In this document: positions 1 through 5,382 of the stretch, piece by piece
How positions within the stretch are numbered: the stretch's first letter is position 1
How the letters are laid out: each line of letters starts with the position of its first letter
DNA from: Flavobacteriaceae bacterium
GTDB taxonomy: Bacteria; Bacteroidota; Bacteroidia; Flavobacteriales; Flavobacteriaceae
Assembly: GCA_013001365.1 (NCBI GenBank)
Contig: JABDMQ010000312.1
Coordinates: 1 to 10,313, forward strand
Direction: 5' to 3'
Length of the DNA: 10,313 nt
Made by a program: the position numbers and the translations under genes
The notes under the pieces: generated by a model
What the model was told of the DNA's origin: nothing
What the model saw: the letters and a program-made list of their open reading frames with translations, nothing else
The model's database searches: none

Positions 1-1392
1 ATTGGTGCTTATGGAGTGACCTTAGAAGATGGTCAGCAGATAGCATTCTTGGATACACCTGGTCACGAAGCATTTACAGCAATGCGTGCTCGTGGGGCTC
101 AAGTTACGGATATCGCCATAATTGTTATTGCAGCAGATGATGATATCATGCCTCAAACGAAGGAGGCTATCGCACACGCTCAAGCAGCAGCAGTGCCAAT
201 AGTATTTGCGATAAATAAAATAGATAGGCCTGAGGCCAACCCTGATAAAATAAAGGAAGGGCTTGCAAATATGAATTTATTGGTTGAGGACTGGGGAGGA
301 AAAATCCAATCTCATGATATTTCTGCAAAAACTGGTGACGGTGTCAAAGAATTATTGGAGAAGGTCCTATTGGAAGCGGAGTTACTCGAACTAAAGGCCA
401 ATCCAGATAAACCAGCTGTAGGTACCGTTGTTGAAGCCTACCTGGATAAAGGTCGAGGATATGTCTCTACAATTTTAGTACAGGCTGGAACTCTTCGAGT
501 TGGTGATTACGTTCTTGCAGGAAAAAACAGCGGAAAGGTAAAAGCCATGCAAGACGAACGTGGCCATGATGTAGAATCTGCAGGGCCATCAAGACCAGTA
601 TCCATATTAGGACTCGATGGAGCTCCACAAGCAGGAGATAAGTTCAATGTATTTGAAGACGAACGAGAAGCCAAGCAAATAGCTACAAAGCGTGGCCAAT
701 TGCAGCGCGAACAATCGGTGAGGACACAAAGACATATTACCTTAGATGAGATTGGTAGACGAATTGCACTTGGAGACTTCCAGGAACTGAATATCATACT
801 CAAAGGTGATGTGGATGGTTCAGTTGAAGCATTAACGGATTCATTCCAGAAGCTTTCAACAGAAGAGATCCAAGTTAATATCATTCATAAAGGTGTTGGT
901 GCAATAACTGAAAGTGATGTATTATTAGCTACTGCTTCAGACGCTATCATTATTGGATTTAACGTGAGGCCTATGGGCAATGCACGTCAAATTGCAGACA
1001 AGGAAGAAATAGATATCAGAATGTATTCCATCATTTATGATGCGATAAATGATGTCAAGGATGCGATGGAAGGTATGTTATCTCCGGAATTGAAAGAGGA
1101 GATTACAGGTACAGCAGAAATCAGGGAGATTTTCAAGGTATCGAAAATTGGTAGTATTGCTGGTTGTATGGTTACAAATGGCAAGATCTTTAGGAATTCT
1201 GGAGTAAGATTGATTCGTGATGGAGTTGTTGTATATACAGGTGAACTAGCATCGTTGAAACGATTCAAGGATGATGTCAAAGAAGTATCCAAAGGGTACG
1301 ACTGCGGTATGCAGGTCAAGAATTACAACGACATAAAAGAAGGTGATGTGATCGAGGCTTTCCAAGAGGTAGAAGTCAAGAAGAAACTCTAA
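1..1392 (+). CDS. infB: Translation initiation factor IF-2, C-terminal half (5' end outside window)
   Basis: GTPase that brings initiator fMet-tRNA to the 30S subunit and promotes subunit joining in the cytoplasm. The reading frame is open from base 1, so the GTG at 16 is internal. The visible 463 residues begin inside the G domain. The G3 motif DTPGHE (residues 18-23 of the visible part) includes the catalytic His, G4 is NKID (72-75) and G5 is SAK (108-110). The P-loop and the N-terminal region lie upstream of the window. After the G domain come domain II (VGTVVEAYLDKGRG), the central domain with LKGDVDGSVEAL, and the C-terminal initiator-tRNA-binding beta-barrel ending in DVIEAFQEVEVKKKL. 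The switch segment reads AADDDIMPQT where E. coli-type IF-2 has AADDGVMPQT; I recall the extra Asp as usual in Bacteroidota. The frame is intact to TAA at 1390-1392, and a terminator follows within 20 bases. Confidence 0.98.
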   Translation: MGAYGVTLEDGQQIAFLDTPGHEAFTAMRARGAQVTDIAIIVIAADDDIMPQTKEAIAHAQAAAVPIVFAINKIDRPEANPDKIKEGLANMNLLVEDWGGKIQSHDISAKTGDGVKELLEKVLLEAELLELKANPDKPAVGTVVEAYLDKGRGYVSTILVQAGTLRVGDYVLAGKNSGKVKAMQDERGHDVESAGPSRPVSILGLDGAPQAGDKFNVFEDEREAKQIATKRGQLQREQSVRTQRHITLDEIGRRIALGDFQELNIILKGDVDGSVEALTDSFQKLSTEEIQVNIIHKGVGAITESDVLLATASDAIIIGFNVRPMGNARQIADKEEIDIRMYSIIYDAINDVKDAMEGMLSPELKEEITGTAEIREIFKVSKIGSIAGCMVTNGKIFRNSGVRLIRDGVVVYTGELASLKRFKDDVKEVSKGYDCGMQVKNYNDIKEGDVIEAFQEVEVKKKL

Positions 1393-1410
1393 GTGAAACT
1401 CTATAATAAT

Positions 1411-1439
1411 AAAGCGAGCGTTTGGCTCGCTTTTTTTTT
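1411..1439 (+). terminator. Intrinsic terminator after infB
   Basis: A perfect 9-bp stem (1411-1419 AAAGCGAGC paired with 1425-1433 GCTCGCTTT) encloses a 5-base loop and runs into nine T residues (1431-1439). It lies 18 bases after the infB stop, so it should end the infB transcript and separate it from the collar genes. Confidence 0.93.
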
Positions 1440-1454
1440 GTGCCCTAAATTATG

Positions 1455-1492
1455 GGTACATTTATGTCATATCAATTGTAAATCTTTTAATC
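1455..1492 (+). promoter_or_regulatory. Upstream block of first collar gene, shared with the second collar gene
   Basis: The stretch from GGTACATT to the start codon resembles the one before the second collar gene at 2065-2105. Shared pieces, in order, are GGTACATT, ATATCAA, TGT, AAT and TAATCATGAAAAA. TACATTTA at 1457-1464 is one base off the Bacteroidota -7 consensus TAnnTTTG. A TTTG at 1437-1440, 16 bases upstream, could serve as -33 but is closer than the usual 19 or so. There is no Shine-Dalgarno sequence. I read this as promoter plus leader copied with the gene; the box assignment is weak. Confidence 0.45.
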
Positions 1493-1975
1493 ATGAAAAA
1501 ATCAATCACAATTTTAATGTTATTTGTATTGCTAGGATTCGGTAATACAACAAATGCACAAACGGAGCCTTATATTGGCCAAGTTGCGATGTTCGCTGGT
1601 AACTTTGCTCCAAGAGGATGGGCATTTTGCGATGGTCGGTTATTACCGATTTCTCAAAATACTGCGCTGTTTTCTTTATTAGGAACTACCTATGGTGGTG
1701 ATGGAAGAACGACTTTTGCACTGCCAGACCTTCGTGATAGAGTGCCGGTTCACGTTGGATCACGAGGAATAAATAATTCTGGAATTAGATTAGGGCAAAA
1801 AGGAGGTTTAGAAGCATTTGAGCTTAGAAAAGTAAGTGTTTTAGAAAAACCCAAAGGTAAAACATATGAAACCTATACAGTTAGAAGTGGCGATGACCAA
1901 TTACAAACAAGGGATCCGTATCTTGGAATTAACTATATCATTGCGTTACAGGGCGTTTATCCTTCTAGGAATTAG
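1493..1975 (+). CDS. Secreted phage tail collar-domain protein, short form (microcystin-dependent-protein-like)
   Basis: 160 residues. An N-terminal signal peptide (MKKSITILMLFVLLG, predicted cut after A22 in TNA|Q) shows export to the periplasm or beyond. The mature part is a tail-collar domain (Pfam Phage Tail Collar / COG4675 MdpB type). Its hallmarks are IGQVAMFAGNFAPRGWAFCDG (in residues 28-48), LFSLLGTTYGGDG (59-71), FALPDLRDRV (75-84) and the closing NYIIALQGVYPSRN (147-160). Compared with the neighbour at 2106, the N-terminal ~100 residues align almost gap-free. The middle is about half as long, however, and lacks the LPxHSH histidine motif. The family's role outside phages is not established; the fold suggests a trimeric, possibly adhesive or receptor-binding surface protein. 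No phage genes are nearby. The start is supported by the signal peptide. The gene has its own upstream block and terminator. Confidence 0.88.
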   Translation: MKKSITILMLFVLLGFGNTTNAQTEPYIGQVAMFAGNFAPRGWAFCDGRLLPISQNTALFSLLGTTYGGDGRTTFALPDLRDRVPVHVGSRGINNSGIRLGQKGGLEAFELRKVSVLEKPKGKTYETYTVRSGDDQLQTRDPYLGINYIIALQGVYPSRN

Positions 1976-2022
1976 AAGAGAAAATATACTTGAATCAAGA
2001 ACGTAAAATTAGTTGGACAAGG

Positions 2023-2050
2023 CGCTCATTTTTGGATGAGCGTTTTTTTT
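2023..2050 (+). terminator. Intrinsic terminator between the two collar genes
   Basis: A 7-bp perfect stem (2023-2029 CGCTCAT with 2036-2042 ATGAGCG) and a 6-base loop are followed by eight T residues (2043-2050). The stem can be extended outward by G-T and A-T pairs. It lies 47 bases after the stop of the first collar gene, so the two collar genes are probably separate transcripts. Confidence 0.9.
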
Positions 2051-2064
2051 ATGCTTGATTTAGT

Positions 2065-2105
2065 GGTACATTGTAATAGTAATATCAACTGTTAATTCTA
2101 TAATC
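2065..2105 (+). promoter_or_regulatory. Upstream block of second collar gene (copy of the 1455-1492 block)
   Basis: Begins GGTACATT and runs to the start codon with the same ordered pieces as the block before the first collar gene (ATATCAA, TGT, AAT, TAATCATGAAAAA), with a few bases of length difference. TACATTGT at 2067-2074 is a partial match to TAnnTTTG. I see no convincing -33 box at the right spacing and no Shine-Dalgarno sequence. The similarity points to duplication of gene plus promoter, or to shared regulation. Confidence 0.45.
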
Positions 2106-2705
2106 ATGAAAAAAACAATTACACTTTTAATATTTGCATTATTGCTTGTTTTAAGCAATACTACTAAAGCTCAGGATACTTTTATTGGGGAAATAAAAAT
2201 GTTTGGTGGTAATTTTGCACCACAGGGCTGGGCAGAATGCAATGGACAGTTATTATCGATCGCGCAAAATTCAGCATTATTCTCCATATTGGGGACGACT
2301 TATGGAGGTGACGGAGAAACAACCTTTGGTTTGCCTGACTTAAGAGGTAGGGTTCCGATGCATCAAGGCAATGGTCCTGGATTGACCCCAAGACCATTAG
2401 GGCTTAAGTCTGGTAGTGAATCCACCACATTGAATTCTAATAATTTACCTCAACATTCGCATCCTGCCTTTGGTGTGTCTGAAGAAGGTAGTGTTTCAGC
2501 GCCTACAGGAGGTTATTTGGCCAATACTAAGTTGCTTGATGGCGAGTATGCTGCAACAGGCACAGCGACCCAAATGAATTCAGGGATGATAGGAGTCAAT
2601 TCCACCTCCAATCAGCCTGTGGATGTAGTTCAACCATTTCAAACAGTAACCTTCATCATTGCCTTGCAAGGTGTTTTTCCGTCTCAATCTCGAACAAATA
2701 ACTAA
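2106..2705 (+). CDS. Secreted phage tail collar-domain protein, full form (microcystin-dependent-protein-like)
   Basis: 199 residues with a signal peptide (hydrophobic 5-17, predicted cut after A22 in TKA|Q). The tail-collar hallmarks are FIGEIKMFGGNFAPQGWAECNG (in 26-47), LFSILGTTYGGDG (58-70) and FGLPDLRGRVPMH (74-86). The NLPQHSH motif follows at 113-119 and the end is FIIALQGVFPS (183-193). The HxH pair is a recognised feature of the collar family, and in phage T4 gp12 a comparable motif binds a metal ion at the trimer axis; metal binding here is inference. Unlike its upstream paralogue this copy keeps the complete central region. The stop is followed after only 3 bases by the start of a T9SS-sorted protein, so the two are very likely co-transcribed. 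Its role is unknown; surface display or adhesion is a guess from the fold. Confidence 0.9.
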   Translation: MKKTITLLIFALLLVLSNTTKAQDTFIGEIKMFGGNFAPQGWAECNGQLLSIAQNSALFSILGTTYGGDGETTFGLPDLRGRVPMHQGNGPGLTPRPLGLKSGSESTTLNSNNLPQHSHPAFGVSEEGSVSAPTGGYLANTKLLDGEYAATGTATQMNSGMIGVNSTSNQPVDVVQPFQTVTFIIALQGVFPSQSRTNN

Positions 2706-2708
2706 GAG

Positions 2709-3392
2709 ATGAAAAACTTTGAAAGTTTATATTTGATGGTATTCGTTTTGGTTGGAATGACGTTGAATGCTCAAATAACATTTAATGCTTGTAATCCAAT
2801 TATAGAAAACCAAGACTATACATTCAACTTGAAGACTGTAGATGCGACAGGGAGAAATGTATTTGAAACTGACCCAGTGACAGGAGATCAAGACTGCGGC
2901 GGTATTGGTGTTTGCGAAATGCAAGTTGCTTGGAATGATGCTATGAGTCGCTGGGAAATATTTGCTGATGATGGGAATGGAACATTTGCGAACACTTATG
3001 TTCTATACTATAATACCGAGGCTTCAGCGCCAAATCCACCGAGTTTGGTATTAGGGACTTGGGAGGAAAATATCGCAGTTACTGCTAGCTTATGCACCGA
3101 TGGTATTTCAACCTTAAGTGGCGATGTACAGGATACCACCTTGGGAATCCTCGATAATGCTTTGGCAGACCAAATCATGGTATATCCTAATCCAGCCACC
3201 AATGCCTTGAATATCAGGACCTCAGGAATCACCCTATTGGAGGTCGAGATCATTGATATTAACGGACGGACAATGTTCAAGGAGATGGCTGATTTTGAAC
3301 GCCTTGATGTGTCGAGATTATCTCGTGGAATCTATTTTGCGAAGATGTTGACACCTTATTCAAGAGTCACCAAGAAGATTGTGATAAAATAA
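2709..3392 (+). CDS. Small secreted protein with type IX secretion C-terminal sorting domain
   Basis: 227 residues. The N-terminus has a signal peptide (LYLMVFVLVGMTLNAQ, predicted cut after A21). Residues 22-150 form a module I do not recognise, predicted to be beta-rich, with four Cys (28, 63, 69, 129) that could form disulfides. From about residue 155 to the end there is a Por secretion-system C-terminal sorting domain (type A CTD). It shows VYPNPATNALNI (158-169), EIIDINGRTMF (180-190), LDVSRLSRGIYFAKM (199-213) and the terminal KKIVIK. The family route is Sec export and then T9SS across the outer membrane, usually with CTD removal and surface anchoring or release. The 3-base gap to the upstream collar gene indicates an operon. 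A joint surface function is inference. The start at 2709 fits the signal peptide. Confidence 0.87.
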   Translation: MKNFESLYLMVFVLVGMTLNAQITFNACNPIIENQDYTFNLKTVDATGRNVFETDPVTGDQDCGGIGVCEMQVAWNDAMSRWEIFADDGNGTFANTYVLYYNTEASAPNPPSLVLGTWEENIAVTASLCTDGISTLSGDVQDTTLGILDNALADQIMVYPNPATNALNIRTSGITLLEVEIIDINGRTMFKEMADFERLDVSRLSRGIYFAKMLTPYSRVTKKIVIK

Positions 3393-3420
3393 AAAAAGCG
3401 AACCATTGGTTCGCGTTTTT
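3391..3420. terminator. Bidirectional intrinsic terminator between convergent genes
   Basis: GCGAACC (3398-3404) pairs with GGTTCGC (3408-3414) around a 3-base loop. An A-run (3391-3397) lies on the left and T-rich sequence from 3416 on the right. On the plus strand it ends the collar/T9SS transcript. On the minus strand the A-run becomes the T-tract for the SPOR gene that ends at 3435. The loop of three is tight, but the arrangement is convincing. Confidence 0.85.
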
Positions 3421-3434
3421 ATTTTATTTGAAAA

Positions 3435-3815
3435 TTATTTCTCAGGTTTAAGAATAAATGCCCGGCTGAATACTGGTTTCACCTTTTGCAAAGCTCGATC
3501 GGCTTCAAGTCGTGACCTGAAATTACCAATATAGATCTTATAATTTGGGGTTTCATATTCCATGATCGTGGAATATTGAGGAAACGATTCCCTGAAATTC
3601 GCTTGGGCAGCTTCAGCAGCAGATAATGACCCAGAATAAATACTGATCTTATAGCGCTCTTCCTTAATGCTAATGTCTTTTTTCAAGTCAAGCAATTTAT
3701 CTATTTCTGGGCTTTGATTAACAGTAACCGAACCTTGTTGAGCATAAGATTCTATTTGTGTTAAAAGGATTAATGCTATAGTCGTTATGAGTGTTCTCAA
3801 TGTGATTGTTTTCAT
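3435..3815 (-). CDS. Exported SPOR-domain protein
   Basis: 126 residues. A signal peptide (TLITTIALILLTQIESYA, predicted cut after A25) is followed by a short linker and a SPOR domain over about residues 52-124. The SPOR hallmarks are YKISIYSGSLSAAEAAQ (55-71), NFRESFPQY (73-81), a central beta-strand YKIYIGNFRSRLEADRAL (92-109) and the closing FSRAFILKPEK. SPOR domains bind denuded glycan strands of peptidoglycan, typically at division sites. This one has no transmembrane anchor, so a soluble periplasmic or outer-membrane-associated location is likely. It lacks the membrane-anchored layout of FtsN and should not be called that. It is transcribed convergently with the T9SS gene and divergently from actA. 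From memory, a small SPOR gene close to infB and the act genes occurs in other Bacteroidota. The ATG is supported by the signal peptide and a -7-like box just upstream. Confidence 0.88.
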   Translation of the reverse strand: MKTITLRTLITTIALILLTQIESYAQQGSVTVNQSPEIDKLLDLKKDISIKEERYKISIYSGSLSAAEAAQANFRESFPQYSTIMEYETPNYKIYIGNFRSRLEADRALQKVKPVFSRAFILKPEK

Positions 3816-3833
3816 GCTGATAAATTATTAGCG

Positions 3834-3841
3834 CAAATGTA
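3834..3841 (-). promoter_or_regulatory. Candidate -7 box for the SPOR gene
   Basis: Read on the minus strand this is TACATTTG, an exact match to the Bacteroidota -7 consensus TAnnTTTG. It lies 18 bases upstream of the SPOR start codon, which implies a very short leader. I see no clear -33 TTTG about 19-21 bases further upstream; that region is simply AT-rich. Confidence 0.5.
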
Positions 3842-3876
3842 AAACTATTATTATTATACCTATATTTTATGTCTAT

Positions 3877-3914
3877 TTAGAATGTCTCTAAATTATGAAT
3901 TAAGACTTCTCTAA
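3877..3914. repeat. Short inverted and direct repeats upstream of the act promoter (possible operator)
   Basis: TTAGA (3877-3881) and TCTAA (3887-3891) form a perfect inverted repeat with a 5-base spacer. TCTCTAA occurs at 3885-3891 and again at 3908-3914, 23 bases apart, which is close to two helical turns. The second copy ends two bases before the candidate -33 box of the act operon. This would suit a regulator site, but short repeats are easy to find by chance in AT-rich DNA. Confidence 0.25.
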
Positions 3915-3916
3915 CA

Positions 3917-3947
3917 TTTCGAAAATAAAGTAGAAGTGTTACTTTTG
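3917..3947 (+). promoter_or_regulatory. Candidate Bacteroidota promoter of the act operon
   Basis: TACTTTTG at 3940-3947 matches the -7 consensus TAnnTTTG exactly. TTTC at 3917-3920 matches the -33 consensus TTTG at three of four bases, with a 19-base spacer, the spacing expected for the Bacteroidota primary sigma factor. Transcription would start near 3953, giving a leader of about 40 bases before the actA ATG at 3992. No hairpin terminator or riboswitch-like fold is apparent in that leader. Confidence 0.65.
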
Positions 3948-3991
3948 CGTGAGAATTTTATAACTGTATTTTTCTACTTTTATTTCAATTA

Positions 3992-5356
3992 ATGAAAAAA
4001 TCGTACCAAAATTTAGAAGACAATTCCAACCATACTATGAAACAGGCGATCTTCCGCAACTTTAGTTCAAGATTTTTTCTTCTAGTATTTATCACACTTT
4101 TTTCTTTCTCATCTCAAGGAATACTTGCTCAGGAAGGAGAAGCTGCAGCTTCAGGAGGTGATCCTGTAGCTGGCAAATCTCTTTTTAATGCACAGTGTGC
4201 AGCGTGTCATAAACTAGATAAGAAAATGACAGGTCCGGCTCTTCGAAATGTAGAGGTTAGATTGGCAGAAGAGGAAGGATTGGACAGGGAATGGTTGAAT
4301 TCTTGGATAAGGAACAGTGCTGCTATGATCAGCGCTGGAGATGCTTATGCCGTTAAGATCTATGCAGAATATAACAATACGGCTATGACAGCATTCCCAC
4401 AGTTAAGTGATGCTGATATAGATAATATACTTGCTTATACTGCTCAACCAAAGCCTGAACCAGTTGCAGCAGTAGCAGCGGCTGCAGGCACAGCCGGAGG
4501 TGATGGTGCAGGAGGAATATCGAATAAACTCATCCTAGGAGCCTTAGCGCTTTTATTTGCTTTGTTGGCTGCAGGTCTTTATCTGGTCAATAAGACATTG
4601 CGAAGATTTGCTGATGAAAAAGGAATTGAGATTCAAGAAAGCGAGAAACGAGTACCTCTTTGGAAAGCTTTTGTGCAGAATGAATTCTTGGTATTGGTAA
4701 CATCCATTTTCTTGCTGTTGGCCAGCGGTTATTTTGCCTATGGGTGGATGATGCAAGTTGGAGTAGATCAAGGATATCAGCCGATACAGCCAATTCATTA
4801 TTCTCATAAAATCCATGCTGGAGACAATCAAATTGATTGTAAATATTGCCACTCTTCCGCTAGAGTTAGCAAGCATTCTGGGATTCCTTCCTTGAATATT
4901 TGTATGAACTGCCATAAATCAATTGGTGAAGTAGCACCTGAAACTGCTACTGCAGAATACAGTAAGGAATTCTATGATGGGGAAATACAAAAGCTATATC
5001 AAGCTGTGGGTTGGAATGAAGCTGAGCAAAAATATACTGGAGAGACCTCTGCTGTTAAATGGATTAGGATACATAACCTTCCGGATTTTGCTTATTTCAA
5101 TCACTCTCAACATGTTACTGTTGCTGGCGTAGAATGCCAGACATGTCACGGGCCTATTGAAGAAATGGAAATTGTTTACCAACATGCTCCATTGACCATG
5201 GGTTGGTGTATCAATTGCCACAGGGAAACTAATGTTGACCTTAAAGACAATGCATATTACACAAAGATTCATGAAGAGCTGTCCAAGCAATATGGAGTTG
5301 ACCAATTAACTGCAGCACAAATGGGCGGCTTGGAATGCGGTAAATGTCATTACTAA
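3992..5356 (+). CDS. actA: Alternative complex III subunit ActA: monohaem domain fused to pentahaem cytochrome c
   Basis: 454 residues; electron-carrying cytochrome c subunit of the quinol-oxidising alternative complex III, exposed to the periplasm. The signal peptide ends near ILAQ (44-47). A class I monohaem domain follows (CAACH 69-73, likely axial M132 in MTAFP). Then come an Ala/Gly-rich linker (157-175), a membrane helix (about 178-199), a basic cytoplasmic loop and a second helix (about 231-251). The C-terminal domain has five CXXCH sites at 283-287, 304-308, 382-386, 406-410 and 449-453, plus His-rich strands IHYSHKIHAG and FNHSQHV that can supply axial ligands. Positive charges between the helices fit both haem domains being periplasmic. 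Classical ActA is described as pentahaem; the extra N-terminal domain brings the total to six. ATG 3992 is the longest start; ATG 4037 (Met16) gives a more usual signal-peptide N-terminus. First gene of the operon, 26 bases before actB. Confidence 0.93.
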   Translation: MKKSYQNLEDNSNHTMKQAIFRNFSSRFFLLVFITLFSFSSQGILAQEGEAAASGGDPVAGKSLFNAQCAACHKLDKKMTGPALRNVEVRLAEEEGLDREWLNSWIRNSAAMISAGDAYAVKIYAEYNNTAMTAFPQLSDADIDNILAYTAQPKPEPVAAVAAAAGTAGGDGAGGISNKLILGALALLFALLAAGLYLVNKTLRRFADEKGIEIQESEKRVPLWKAFVQNEFLVLVTSIFLLLASGYFAYGWMMQVGVDQGYQPIQPIHYSHKIHAGDNQIDCKYCHSSARVSKHSGIPSLNICMNCHKSIGEVAPETATAEYSKEFYDGEIQKLYQAVGWNEAEQKYTGETSAVKWIRIHNLPDFAYFNHSQHVTVAGVECQTCHGPIEEMEIVYQHAPLTMGWCINCHRETNVDLKDNAYYTKIHEELSKQYGVDQLTAAQMGGLECGKCHY

Positions 5357-5382
5357 TAATAAAAAGAAATTAATCTCAAAAT

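Noticed and set aside
121..170. Altered IF-2 switch region (AADDDIMPQT instead of AADDGVMPQT)
   Set aside because: I recall the extra Asp as usual in Bacteroidota IF-2, so it is a taxonomic marker rather than an anomaly.
507..884. 125-codon minus-strand open frame inside infB
   Set aside because: It lies antisense within a strongly conserved gene, has Ser/Leu-rich low-quality translation and no recognisable domain; it is a shadow frame.
1493..2705. Prophage remnant, because of two tail collar domains
   Set aside because: Both proteins have Sec signal peptides and individual terminators. No capsid, tail, integrase or lysis genes lie nearby; secreted bacterial collar proteins are a known family.
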